From Niabella aurantiaca DSM 17617 (lineage in GTDB: Bacteria > Bacteroidota > Bacteroidia > Chitinophagales > Chitinophagaceae), in the NCBI RefSeq assembly GCF_000374125.1, contig NZ_KB893625.1:62001-126000 (forward strand): 64,000 nt of DNA, read 5' to 3'. Made by a program: the position numbers and the translations under genes. Under the pieces are notes generated by a model. The model saw nothing but the letters and a program-made list of their open reading frames with translations. It was not told where the DNA came from and searched no databases. Positions 17,530-27,303 of the stretch are shown piece by piece (position 1 is the stretch's first letter; the number at the start of each line of letters is the position of its first letter).

Positions 17530-20500
17530 ATGAAGCATTACTTAATTATATTTTTTTTGTTTTTTTCCATACCTTTTAATTCGTTGTGCCAGGATAATCC
17601 GTTAAAGACGATTACCGGGATTGTAACGGATTCAACTACAGGTGAGCGTTTAGCGGGCGTTGTGATCAGCCTGAGCCGCCTGCAATCAGGCAAGATCACG
17701 AATGGAAGGGGAGAATTTACATTTAGGGCAAGGCCGAAAGATACTTTGGTGTTTTCGCACGTTGGGTACCTTTCAGTTCGGGTGCCGGTAGACGACCAGA
17801 CTGCTGTGGATGTTCAGATGGTGAAATTTGATACGGAGCTTGAGGATGTTGTTGTTATTGGTTATGGGCAGGTAAAGAAGGGCGATCTGACCGGGTCCGT
17901 TGCGGAAGTGAATGTCGATGATATAATGAAAGCACCGGTGCCGAATGTAGCTGAGGCATTAGCGGGGCGTGTGGCGGGTTTACAGGTATCCAGCGATGAC
18001 GGCCAGCCCGGCTCCGAATCAAATATGATCATCCGGGGAGGCAATTCTTTAACGCAGAGCAATGCTCCTTTGTATGTGGTGGATGGTTTCCCGATAGAGG
18101 ACTTTTCAATGGCATCATTGAATCCTGATGATATTGCCTCCATCAATGTGCTAAAGGACGCATCCGCTACAGCGATATATGGAGCAAGAGGCGCAAACGG
18201 CGTGATAATAATTGAAACAAAAAAGGGAGCTATCGGACAACCGGTTATTACATATAGCGGATATGCAGCTTTGCAAAGGGCCACAAAGCGAATGGAAATG
18301 ATGGATGCTTATGAATTCGTAAAATATCAGCTCGAAATTAATCCGGAGATTATGACAGAAAGGTATCTTACAAATCCGGGAAGAACACTGGAAGATTATA
18401 GGAATATTAACGGAACTGACTGGCAGGATCTGCTCTTTCATAATGCAATCATGCAGAATCATAGCTTATCGTTACGGGGTGGGACCAACAAAACAAAATA
18501 TGCTGTCTCTACGTCGGCCGTTGATCAGGAAGGAGTAATTATAAATTCCGGTTATAACAGGCAGCAAGGACGATTTACCCTGGATCAGACAATCAGTAAA
18601 AAATTAAAAGCAAGCTTAAATATAAACTATACAAGAGATAAAAATTATGGAGCTATTTCTTCCTCCCAGGCGAATTCTTCAAATGCCTATGCTACTTATC
18701 TGATGTATAGAACCTGGGGATATCGGCCGATTTCGACCGGGGGAGATGACCTGATTGACGATTTATTTGACGAAGAAGTTGATGGGGGTAATTCGGCGAG
18801 CAGCTTATTGACAATGAACCCTATTATTTCCACTAAAAATGAGATCAGGCAGCAGACCCGCAATAATTTGCAGGCAAACCTGGGGATCGATTATGATATC
18901 ACTAAAGAACTGACGCTTAAGATAACAGGCGGGTATAATTACCGGACAACCAAAAATGAGGCGTTTAACAATTCGAAAACATATAGAGGGTACCCCTCTG
19001 CAGTAAACTTAAAAGGGGTAAATGGTTCTTATTCTAATACAGAATTAATCGACTGGGTGAATGAGAATACGTTGAACTATAAAAAAAGGATCAATAAGGA
19101 CAATCAGGTTGACTTTACCGGTGGTTTTACCATGCAGGGAACATCGCTTGAACGGTATGGTTATGTAGCTACAAATATCCCTAATGAGGAATTGGGTTTA
19201 CGGGCCATGGAATTGGGGCTTCCGAGCGCTGTTACTTCCTCTGCTTCCAAAAATGCATTGGTCTCGTTTCTGGGGAGGGCGAACTATAACTATAAATCTA
19301 AATATTACCTCACCGCTTCGATAAGAGCAGATGGGTCGTCCAAATTTTCGAAACAGAACCGTTGGGGGTATTTTCCCTCGGCAGGCTTAATGTGGCGTTT
19401 GGGCAAGGAGCAGTTTATTGAGAATACTCATGTAATCGATGATGCAAAAATCCGTATGACATACGGTTCTACGGGTAACAACCGGGTCAGCGATTTTGCA
19501 AGATTCTTCAGCCTGGATTTGTCGGATTATTACTCGTTTGGTAATGCAATCCCCGATTTTGCCGCTGTTATAGATAACATGGGAAACCCGGATCTGAGGT
19601 GGGAGCGGACAGACCAGCTGGATTTAGGGTTGGATTTTTCGCTTTTGAAAAATAGAATTCAGCTAACAATTGATGCATACGCCAAAACAACCAGGGATCT
19701 GTTATTAAGGGCAAATTTACCGTATAGCTCAGGATTTAGAAATGCGTATAAAAATGTTGGCGCTATACGAAACAGGGGTTTGGAATTTTCATTGGCTACA
19801 ACGAATATAAGAACCAGGAACTTCAGCTGGGAAAGTAATTTCAATATCAGTTTTAACGATAACAAGATTACAGCTCTTTCTGAAGATCAACCCAATATTA
19901 TATCGTCTGTTTCTTTTACGGGTGATTTTAACGCTACCCCTTTGTATATAGCAAAATTAGGAGGCCCTGCGGCCGCGTTCTATGGTTATAAATGGGGTGG
20001 GGTTTACCAGTTTGAAGATTTTGATCAGCAGGCGGATGGGTCTTATTTATTGAAACAATCGGTACCGACGAACGGGCTTGAAAGAACAGCCATCCAGCCC
20101 GGCGATTCAAAATATGTAGACCAAAACGGAGATGGAGTAGTGAACGAACTGGATTTGGTGGTGATCGGCAGAGGATTACCGATTCACTATGGCGGCTTTA
20201 ATAATAATTTCACCTATAAACAATTTAGTTTAAATATCTTCTTGCAATGGAGCTATGGCAATGATATCATGAATGCCAACCGTATCGCTTTCGAAGGAAA
20301 TTTTGCGAATCGCCAAAACCTGAATCAATATGCATCTTACGAAAACCGTTGGACGCCGGAGAACCCGACCAACGACATGTACCGTACAGGCGGTTTTGGG
20401 CCGAGGGGTATTTATTCGTCCAGAACGATAGAAGACGGCTCTTTTTTACGTTTGAAGACCGTGCAGTTGGCATATGCGTTTCCACAGAAAATATTGGGCA

Positions 20501-20676
20501 GAACGTTTAAAGCATTGAGCCTTTATGTATCGGGTCAGAATTTATATACCTGGACCAGCTATTCGGGAATGGATCCTGAAGTTTCTACAAAAAATTCCGT
20601 ATTGACTCCGGGGTTTGACTACTCTGCTTATGCCAGAAATCTTATCACAACATTTGGGATAAAAGCAACCTTATAG
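17530..20676 (+). CDS. SusC/RagA-family TonB-dependent transporter (PUL2)
   Basis: A complete 1048-residue SusC. It has a signal peptide (ending about LCQ), a carboxypeptidase-D regulatory-like domain (about 25-105, ITGIVTDSTTGERLAGVVIS), a TonB-box/plug start at DVVVIGYGQVKKGDLTGSV, the plug segment NAPLYVVDGFPIEDF with ASATAIYGARGANGVI, then the 22-strand barrel to the C terminus. A DQNGDGVVNELD calcium-like loop is present near residue 865. It imports glycan fragments with its SusD partner, encoded 9 bases later. Codon use is AT-rich like the rest of PUL2 and unlike the other two SusC genes of the window. Substrate unknown. Confidence 0.96.
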   Translation: MKHYLIIFFLFFSIPFNSLCQDNPLKTITGIVTDSTTGERLAGVVISLSRLQSGKITNGRGEFTFRARPKDTLVFSHVGYLSVRVPVDDQTAVDVQMVKFDTELEDVVVIGYGQVKKGDLTGSVAEVNVDDIMKAPVPNVAEALAGRVAGLQVSSDDGQPGSESNMIIRGGNSLTQSNAPLYVVDGFPIEDFSMASLNPDDIASINVLKDASATAIYGARGANGVIIIETKKGAIGQPVITYSGYAALQRATKRMEMMDAYEFVKYQLEINPEIMTERYLTNPGRTLEDYRNINGTDWQDLLFHNAIMQNHSLSLRGGTNKTKYAVSTSAVDQEGVIINSGYNRQQGRFTLDQTISKKLKASLNINYTRDKNYGAISSSQANSSNAYATYLMYRTWGYRPISTGGDDLIDDLFDEEVDGGNSASSLLTMNPIISTKNEIRQQTRNNLQANLGIDYDITKELTLKITGGYNYRTTKNEAFNNSKTYRGYPSAVNLKGVNGSYSNTELIDWVNENTLNYKKRINKDNQVDFTGGFTMQGTSLERYGYVATNIPNEELGLRAMELGLPSAVTSSASKNALVSFLGRANYNYKSKYYLTASIRADGSSKFSKQNRWGYFPSAGLMWRLGKEQFIENTHVIDDAKIRMTYGSTGNNRVSDFARFFSLDLSDYYSFGNAIPDFAAVIDNMGNPDLRWERTDQLDLGLDFSLLKNRIQLTIDAYAKTTRDLLLRANLPYSSGFRNAYKNVGAIRNRGLEFSLATTNIRTRNFSWESNFNISFNDNKITALSEDQPNIISSVSFTGDFNATPLYIAKLGGPAAAFYGYKWGGVYQFEDFDQQADGSYLLKQSVPTNGLERTAIQPGDSKYVDQNGDGVVNELDLVVIGRGLPIHYGGFNNNFTYKQFSLNIFLQWSYGNDIMNANRIAFEGNFANRQNLNQYASYENRWTPENPTNDMYRTGGFGPRGIYSSRTIEDGSFLRLKTVQLAYAFPQKILGRTFKALSLYVSGQNLYTWTSYSGMDPEVSTKNSVLTPGFDYSAYARNLITTFGIKATL

Positions 20677-20685
20677 TATAAAAAA

Positions 20686-22293
20686 ATGATCTATATGAGA
20701 TTGTCAATCGAAAAATCTTTACTGGCCTCTTTAATTGCTGCTGTTTTGCTGTCAAATATTTCCTGTAATAAGATGCTGGATATAAGCCCGGAAAAATATA
20801 TTGTTAGCACCGAAACCTATTATGCAGATAAAACACAGTTGGAAACAGCGCTGAAAGGTGTTTACGCAATTTTAGCGAATGGAACATTATATGGAGGGGT
20901 GATTTTAGGACGTTTGGGCCTGGAAGCAGATGAAGGGTTCATTCATTACTCTGTTGACCGGAATACGATCTCCTATTATGAGGGTGTTGTCACCGATACG
21001 AAGATCTTAAGCTATTGGAGAGATCTGTATGCGGGCATTAACAGGGCTAATTTTTTATTAGCCAGCGTTGACAACCCCTCGATTGATATTGAAGAGACAG
21101 ATAGAAATAATATCAAAGGACAGGCGCTTTTTTTAAGGGCATACTTCTACCTGATGCTGGCGACCCGGTTTGGCGGTGTGCCATTGATTTTAGAACCAAG
21201 CACCTCGGCTAAAATAGAAGACGTGCAGGTTCCGAGAACTCCGGTCAAAGAGGTTTACGATAAGATCATTGCTGATATGACACAAGCTGCGGATCTGGTC
21301 TATGACGTTTCGAAGGTCGAATCGGCAGGGAGGGTAAGTAAATCCGCTGTATGGGGAGTACTTGCAAGAACCTGCCTGTATGCTGCCGGCAATCCGGTGA
21401 ATGATGTATCAAGATATGCGGAGGCCGCAAGCTGGGCGAAAAAAGTCATTCAGTCGGGTGAGCATGCGCTAAATCCATCTTACCGGCAAATATTTATTAA
21501 TTATGCGCAGGACTTATATGATATTAAAGAAAGTATTTTGGAAGTAGAGTTTTATGGAAATGGCACCGGCATTTACTCCAATACAGGAGGGCAGGTAGGG
21601 CGCAACAATGGTATCCAGTATTCCGGATCTGCTGATTGGGGATATTCAATAGGAGCCATTCATCCCACTATTTGGCTGTATAATATATATAGCGATAATG
21701 ATTTGCGCAGGGATTGGGCAATTGCCCCATACAGGTATAATGCAGATACGATTCAGTATTGGTCGCCGACCGCTAATGTGATGGGACGGAATAGCGGTAA
21801 ATTTAGAAGGGAATATGAAACCTTGCTTCCTAAAAATGCCGCGACCACTCCGGAGAACTTTCCTCTTCTCCGGTATTCAGATGTTTTGCTGATGTATGCT
21901 GAAGCGTTAAATGAAGTGAACCATGCTCCTTTGCCGGAGGCGTATGAAGCGATGAATCAGGTGCGAAGACGGGCGATTGGAGTTGATGCAAATACCCCTG
22001 ATCCCGCTGTGGATATAACATCTATGGATTATGAGGAATTTAAAAGTGAAATAAAAAAGGAGCGCGCAAGAGAGCTCTGCTTTGAGGCGCTTCGAAAAGA
22101 TGACCTTATTCGCTGGGGTGATTTTGTGACCAATATGAAAAATGGATTGCTGGAAATACCTTCGAGTACGGCTTCCTATGTGACTTCGGCAGTTGTTTAT
22201 TATACAGGAGCCACAGCAAGAAATGTATTATGGCCGATCCCTTCATATGAAATTGGTGTAAACGGCAAATTAGAACAGAATCCGGGATGGTAA
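20686..22293 (+). CDS. SusD/RagB-family lipoprotein (PUL2)
   Basis: A 535-residue SusD. The signal ends at lipobox NISC followed by NKMLDISPEKY. Typical segments are LFLRAYFYLMLATRFGGVPL near residue 150, LLMYAEALNEV and ERARELCFEALRKDDLIRWG near residue 460, and a final QNPGW. A second in-frame ATG at 20695 (MRLSIEKS) is an equally good start. It forms the surface lid for the SusC encoded just upstream. Its end is followed after 23 bases by the DUF5017 lipoprotein gene. Confidence 0.95.
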   Translation: MIYMRLSIEKSLLASLIAAVLLSNISCNKMLDISPEKYIVSTETYYADKTQLETALKGVYAILANGTLYGGVILGRLGLEADEGFIHYSVDRNTISYYEGVVTDTKILSYWRDLYAGINRANFLLASVDNPSIDIEETDRNNIKGQALFLRAYFYLMLATRFGGVPLILEPSTSAKIEDVQVPRTPVKEVYDKIIADMTQAADLVYDVSKVESAGRVSKSAVWGVLARTCLYAAGNPVNDVSRYAEAASWAKKVIQSGEHALNPSYRQIFINYAQDLYDIKESILEVEFYGNGTGIYSNTGGQVGRNNGIQYSGSADWGYSIGAIHPTIWLYNIYSDNDLRRDWAIAPYRYNADTIQYWSPTANVMGRNSGKFRREYETLLPKNAATTPENFPLLRYSDVLLMYAEALNEVNHAPLPEAYEAMNQVRRRAIGVDANTPDPAVDITSMDYEEFKSEIKKERARELCFEALRKDDLIRWGDFVTNMKNGLLEIPSSTASYVTSAVVYYTGATARNVLWPIPSYEIGVNGKLEQNPGW

Positions 22294-22316
22294 GTTGTGT
22301 ATTCAAAAAAACTGAT

Positions 22317-23288
22317 ATGAAATTTAAATATTATTTTGCAACCATAATCATCATACTGGGCATTTCGGTTTCCTGTAATAAAACAATGGAGGTCGCTGAC
22401 GTAACATTTGAGGTCTCGGCTAATGGAACTACGGCGCATGTTGGAGACTCGATTGTTTTTAATTTTGAGGGAGAACCGGATATTATCAGTTTTTATTCAG
22501 GAGAAATTGGGAATTCGTACGACTATAAAGATCAGGATCGTATTGTGCCCACTGAGGCGGTGGAAATTAGTTTTTCAAGCCAGGTAAGAAGCCAGTCCGG
22601 AGCCTCAGCGTCTTACTGCCAGGACAATCAATTCCATATTTGGGTTTGCAGCGATTTGGATTTCACAGGGGCGGCAACTATGGCGGACTCTGCGGCTATT
22701 GTCCAGAGTGCCACCTGGACAGAAATAACAGACAGGTTTACATTGTGCCCGTTGGAATGTAGCAGTACCACTGCGTATCATGCTTCGGGTACAAGTGATA
22801 TTAAAGAATTGTTTCAAGAAGGCAAACCGCTGTTTATAGCATTTCAATATGTGAACCGCCCTAATGTGGATAATGGCAGGGCTAATATATGGCGGTTTTC
22901 GGGGTTTCAGATGAATGCAACAAATGCAGTAGGATCCGGAACGCTGACGAATCAAACAAACGGAGGCTGGAAGCCTGTACTTATCGGAAATACATGGTTG
23001 TCCAACAGCTTCAGCGCTACAAGCTCGGTTGTAACTTTGCGGGGACCTACCACAAACGATATACCTGCAGAAATGTGGTGCATAAGCGACCCGGTTTATT
23101 TGGAAGATACGAATTTGGGACATGAGTATGGGGTAGGAATCAAGTCTTATGCCGATCCTGCTTTAAAAAGGTACGCACATCGCTTCTCTGCGCCCGGTGT
23201 GTATCATGTGACCTTTGTTGCGGCCAATTCAAATGTTGATGACAGAAAAGAAGTTGTGCGGCAACTGCAAATAACCATTGAGCCATAG
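22317..23288 (+). CDS. DUF5017-type surface lipoprotein
   Basis: A lipoprotein of about 324 residues. I prefer ATG 22317 because it gives a clean lipoprotein signal with lipobox ISVSC; an upstream ATG at 22287 would overlap SusD and spoil it. The N-terminal part is a PKD/immunoglobulin-like domain (VHVGDSIVFNF-type strand) and the rest resembles DUF5017, with ISFSSQVR, WTEITDRF and PLFIAFQYVNRP. In PULs, proteins in this position are usually surface glycan-binding proteins. Related segments recur in the C-terminal third of the esterase encoded next, suggesting a shared binding module. Function inferred from position. Confidence 0.8.
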   Translation: MKFKYYFATIIIILGISVSCNKTMEVADVTFEVSANGTTAHVGDSIVFNFEGEPDIISFYSGEIGNSYDYKDQDRIVPTEAVEISFSSQVRSQSGASASYCQDNQFHIWVCSDLDFTGAATMADSAAIVQSATWTEITDRFTLCPLECSSTTAYHASGTSDIKELFQEGKPLFIAFQYVNRPNVDNGRANIWRFSGFQMNATNAVGSGTLTNQTNGGWKPVLIGNTWLSNSFSATSSVVTLRGPTTNDIPAEMWCISDPVYLEDTNLGHEYGVGIKSYADPALKRYAHRFSAPGVYHVTFVAANSNVDDRKEVVRQLQITIEP

Positions 23289-23323
23289 ATGCTGTATCCT
23301 GATTTAATTAGTTTAATATAAAC

Positions 23324-25312
23324 ATGATGGTTGGAAAAAAAACAAGAGTACTCCTGATCCTTTTTTTATTTCCCTTATTAGCCTGGAGTACCGTTACGCT
23401 GCCTTCTATTTTCTCAGACGGGATGGTTTTACAACGGCAATCAGATGTTGCTATATGGGGGAAATCTGATAGAAAAACGGTTTCGGTTCTTACATCTTGG
23501 GATAATAAGACTTACACGGTATCGGTTAACGATAACGGAGAATGGAAGACGCGACTTGCTACGGCGAAAGCCGGCGGCCCTTTTACCATTGAAATTATAG
23601 ATACAGACGGGAAAATGATCCTGTCAGATATCTTATTGGGTGAAGTATGGCTGGCTTCCGGTCAATCCAATATGGAAATGCCTTTAAAAGGGTTTCCCAG
23701 AAACCAGGTTGTCGAAAACGGGAAAGATGTAATTCAGCAACCCACGAATGCGCACATACGTTTTTTTAATGTGGAGAATAAAAGCTGGGCAAAACCCTTA
23801 ACTGCCGCTGCCGGTAAATGGTTGCAGGCGACGCCTGAAAACAAGCCTGCGTTTAGTGCAGTTGCTTATTTTTTTGCAGAAGAACTATATAAAAAATTAG
23901 ATGTACCGGTTGCTATTGTGGAAGCAGACTGGGGTGGAACTATTGTGCAGGCATGGATGAGCGCCAAAACTTTAAGATCATTTCCCGCTGTAAATGTTAA
24001 ACCGTTTGCGGATTCGGCTTATTCCAGCAAAAATGAACCGACCGGTTTATACAATGGAATGATCCACCCCATTGCAGGCTATGGTATCAAAGGTGTTATC
24101 TGGTATCAGGGCGAACAAAACCGGAATGAGCCGGATTTATATGGAAAGCTGTTTCCTGCAATGGTACAGCAATGGCGACAGGAATGGGGTATTGGTGAAT
24201 TTCCTTTTTATTATGCTCAGATTGCTCCGTATATATATAAGACACCCGACAAACTTCCTGAGAGTTTAGCAAAATTAAAACCGTTTGTTCCCTATTTGAG
24301 AGAGGCGCAATTAAAGGCGGAAACAATCATCCCGAACTCAGGAATGGCCGTCTTAACGGATATTGGAGCAGAAGCGACTATTCATCCGCCGGATAAAGAG
24401 TCGGTTGGGAAACGGTTGTCTTTTCAGGCATTAAACAAAACATACGGGTTTAAAAATACCCCCTATTCCGGGCCGGTTTACAAATCGATGAAGGTAGCGG
24501 GAAATACAATTGTTCTGTCGTTTGATCATGCAGAAGGATTGTATCTGAAAAATGGAAGTTCTGTAAATTTTGAAATTGCGGGGAATGACAAAATATTTTA
24601 CCCGGCCGAAGCCGTTATGAGCAGAGGAGCAATCAAGGTAAGCGCGGCGGAAGTGAGTCAACCCGTGGCTGTTCGCTACGCCTTTAAAGCATGGGCTATA
24701 GGAGACCTGTTTAACAGGGATAACCTGCCAGCCTCGTCGTTCAGAACAGATAGCTGGAGTGTGGGCGAAACAAAAAAGTCGGCTGTAAAAGTTGTATTAC
24801 CCAAAAAGCCGCTGTTGCTAAGTTTTAGTTCCAAAGTGTGGCATAACCGGCAGCGAAGCCAGATGTACTTATACATATCACAGGATTTTGAAGGGAAGGC
24901 GGAATCACAGTATATCACTAAAGCTAAATGGATCAATATTACCGACAAGGTAAAATGGGCCTCTTACGGGAAGGATTATGTTCCATCAGGTAACATTGAT
25001 TTATCCGGTTTTGTTGATGTGACAAAACCCCTTTATCTGGCTTTCAGGTATAAGACAAAGCCGGCAGAAAAAAAGAGCGATAAAATATGGTCAAAATGGT
25101 CGGTCACGAACATTAATATTAAAGCGGAGAATGGCAGCACTGTTTTAGTGGACCGGCGCTATACCAACTGGAACGTGGCTTTGTCCAGGGCCTATGAAAA
25201 AAATAACAGGGTGAGAACAAAAGAGAACCTGATTGAGTTTCTGGGAAACGATAAGGATAAAACAAAGAGCACCGTGGCGTGGGTTATTTCCGGGCCTTTA
25301 AAATATGAGTGA
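23324..25312 (+). CDS. Sialate O-acetylesterase-type carbohydrate esterase with DUF5017-like C-terminal domain
   Basis: A 662-residue secreted protein with a signal peptide. Residues about 25-480 match the sialate O-acetylesterase (SASA/SGNH) family: it opens with SIFSDGMVLQRQ, has GEVWLASGQSNMEMP with nucleophile candidate Ser115, NGMIHPIAGYGIKGVIWYQG, and the Asp/His region TDIGAEATIHPPDKESVGKR. Members remove O-acetyl groups from sialic acid or plant and bacterial glycans. Residues about 490-650 form an extra domain with LSFSSKVW, WINITDKV and PLYLAFRYKTKP that parallels the neighbouring DUF5017 lipoprotein. It stands 35 bases after that gene and ends 5 bases before the next start. Confidence 0.88.
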   Translation: MMVGKKTRVLLILFLFPLLAWSTVTLPSIFSDGMVLQRQSDVAIWGKSDRKTVSVLTSWDNKTYTVSVNDNGEWKTRLATAKAGGPFTIEIIDTDGKMILSDILLGEVWLASGQSNMEMPLKGFPRNQVVENGKDVIQQPTNAHIRFFNVENKSWAKPLTAAAGKWLQATPENKPAFSAVAYFFAEELYKKLDVPVAIVEADWGGTIVQAWMSAKTLRSFPAVNVKPFADSAYSSKNEPTGLYNGMIHPIAGYGIKGVIWYQGEQNRNEPDLYGKLFPAMVQQWRQEWGIGEFPFYYAQIAPYIYKTPDKLPESLAKLKPFVPYLREAQLKAETIIPNSGMAVLTDIGAEATIHPPDKESVGKRLSFQALNKTYGFKNTPYSGPVYKSMKVAGNTIVLSFDHAEGLYLKNGSSVNFEIAGNDKIFYPAEAVMSRGAIKVSAAEVSQPVAVRYAFKAWAIGDLFNRDNLPASSFRTDSWSVGETKKSAVKVVLPKKPLLLSFSSKVWHNRQRSQMYLYISQDFEGKAESQYITKAKWINITDKVKWASYGKDYVPSGNIDLSGFVDVTKPLYLAFRYKTKPAEKKSDKIWSKWSVTNINIKAENGSTVLVDRRYTNWNVALSRAYEKNNRVRTKENLIEFLGNDKDKTKSTVAWVISGPLKYE

Positions 25313-25317
25313 CAGCA

Positions 25318-27303
25318 ATGTTCGCGAACCTCAAAAATAAAAGATATGGTAATGCCGCATTACTGACCCTTCTCTTTCTGCTTTTTAAGGCAAATCTGCT
25401 TTGGTCGCAATATGCGTGTACGCCTGTAAGTGGCGCGCCACTTATGAATTTTACAGAGGGAAGAGTGGGCGTTATGTCGTTACCTTCCTACAGCGCTGTA
25501 ACAATGGGTTTGGCGGACGTCAACGACGATGGGGTGGATGACCTCTGGATTCAAAGCACCAATGCATCCTTCAGGGGTATTTTTTTATATCTCTTTAAAA
25601 AAATGGGCAGGAATGGCGTTCCTGTTTTTTCTGAACCGGTCAAAATAAAAGCGCCTTTTGAAGATAAGGGTAAAAATAAGGGGATTGTCTTTCAGGATAC
25701 GGATGGCAAAATTTATTCCTTGTGGAAATTTGGCAGCAATTTGAAGGTCAGTTTGTTCGATAAGAGAAAGGGCGGCTTCCAGCCATTTTTAAAAAATGAT
25801 ATTGCAAACCTGCCGCCGCGGGTAAGTGATTTCAGGTTATTGAAAAGCAATGGAAAATACCTGTTTGTTTTTGGTGTAATGAGTAAAGGCGTATTTGGCC
25901 CGGCAACCGATTGGCCAAGAGTTGTACCCTATACGCCCGAAGGGTTTTGGCCTTATCCGTTGCCGCAGGCCGGCATATATGTATATGAGACAAATGCGTG
26001 GAATGGTGCCGCTATAAAGGCGCTCCCCCTGACTTCTTCCGACCAGACCTATTATTCATTTGACGGTTTTTCATTTGTGGAGCAGGGTAAGAAAAGATTT
26101 CTTATCAGTGGATCCCGTTTGGGCAATATATATGCCTATGAAATGATAAATAATACGAAGTTGAGCAATAAGAAATATATTGTTGATGCAAGAGGCAATA
26201 TGTATAGAAATGCGACGGTCCATTGCTTTGTCAACTATTTTAAAACGCCACAGGGGCAAAATGGTATCATAGCGCAGGGTGAAGGAGGTATTTATTTTTA
26301 TTCTGATAAAAAGCGGCAAAATGCAAAAGGGAACCTTTTATTCGGAGAGCCGGTGCCGCTGCTGCAGGAGGATCCGTTACTTTACGGAGGGTCGCTTGTA
26401 GTTCCCACCCTGGTAGATTGGGATGGTGATGGCGTATTGGATATCATCTCCGGTACCTCATCTGGTTATATTTTGTTTTTTAAGAACAAAGGAACCAATG
26501 AAGTTCCTCAAATGATCAATCCGGTCAGGTTAAAGGCTGGTGGCCATATGATACATATACAGCCGGGTTACAGGGAAGACATCCAGGGACCGGGAGAGGC
26601 CCGCTGGGGTTATACCTGCCCCAATGTAGCAGACTGGAACAGCGATGGGTTGCCGGATATCGTATTGGGCGATAGTCGCGCAAAATTTACGGTATATATC
26701 AATGCCGGAACAAAGCGGGAGCCTAAGCTTAAATCGCCGAAGCCTATTTATTTCAAAGGCCTGGATATGTTTGGTTCATGGCGGGTAAGGCCGGGTGTAG
26801 GTAAATTGGGTAAAACAATGGCTTTTATCAATCAGGATAAAGAGGATGAACTGCATTTGTACTGGCAGATAGATGAATACAACGTCGCGGAGGGGGGCAA
26901 ATTAAAGCTCGAAGATGGAAGTACGATCAAAGGCGCCCGCTTACCGGGAGGCGCAGTGGGAAGAACAAGAATAGAAATAGCAGATTGGGATGGCGATGGC
27001 GTGAAAGACCTGTTGCTGGGAACCTATGGCAAACAATCCATTCCGGAACCGGCAAAAGGTTATCCTTTTCATTTTCCTCAAAGAGGCGCTACGCCTTTGT
27101 TCCTGAAGAATATGGGAACGGAAGAGAAGCCCGTTTACGCGTATCCCAAACCCCTGCTTTTTAATGGCAAACCTATTTTGCATGGTGGGCATGAGTGCGG
27201 TGTGACAACTGGTTATTTCGGTCCGGGCAATACCCTGAATATGTTGATAGGTGAGGAAAATGGGAAATATATTTTTTACCAAAGAAAAGATTTGAGCTGG
27301 TAA
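25318..27303 (+). CDS. Secreted FG-GAP/VCBS-repeat beta-propeller protein A
   Basis: About 662 residues from ATG 25318; a GTG at 25309 would overlap the esterase stop. It has a signal peptide ending near LWSQ. The body carries repeated calcium-loop motifs of FG-GAP/VCBS propellers: DVNDDGVDDLW, DWDGDGVLDIISG, DWNSDGLPDIVLGD and DWDGDGVKDLLLG. A conserved centre reads IQPGYREDIQGPGEARWGY, and the protein ends YQRKDLSW. It is clearly a paralogue of the next gene, with the same centre and ending. Enzymatic function is not known to me; some seven-bladed propellers are polysaccharide lyases, so a lyase or a glycan-binding role is possible. Confidence 0.8.
   Translation: MFANLKNKRYGNAALLTLLFLLFKANLLWSQYACTPVSGAPLMNFTEGRVGVMSLPSYSAVTMGLADVNDDGVDDLWIQSTNASFRGIFLYLFKKMGRNGVPVFSEPVKIKAPFEDKGKNKGIVFQDTDGKIYSLWKFGSNLKVSLFDKRKGGFQPFLKNDIANLPPRVSDFRLLKSNGKYLFVFGVMSKGVFGPATDWPRVVPYTPEGFWPYPLPQAGIYVYETNAWNGAAIKALPLTSSDQTYYSFDGFSFVEQGKKRFLISGSRLGNIYAYEMINNTKLSNKKYIVDARGNMYRNATVHCFVNYFKTPQGQNGIIAQGEGGIYFYSDKKRQNAKGNLLFGEPVPLLQEDPLLYGGSLVVPTLVDWDGDGVLDIISGTSSGYILFFKNKGTNEVPQMINPVRLKAGGHMIHIQPGYREDIQGPGEARWGYTCPNVADWNSDGLPDIVLGDSRAKFTVYINAGTKREPKLKSPKPIYFKGLDMFGSWRVRPGVGKLGKTMAFINQDKEDELHLYWQIDEYNVAEGGKLKLEDGSTIKGARLPGGAVGRTRIEIADWDGDGVKDLLLGTYGKQSIPEPAKGYPFHFPQRGATPLFLKNMGTEEKPVYAYPKPLLFNGKPILHGGHECGVTTGYFGPGNTLNMLIGEENGKYIFYQRKDLSW

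Noticed and set aside
22287-22316. Upstream ATG of the DUF5017 lipoprotein gene
   Set aside because: It overlaps the SusD stop and adds ten polar residues before the signal; ATG 22317 gives a regular lipoprotein signal.
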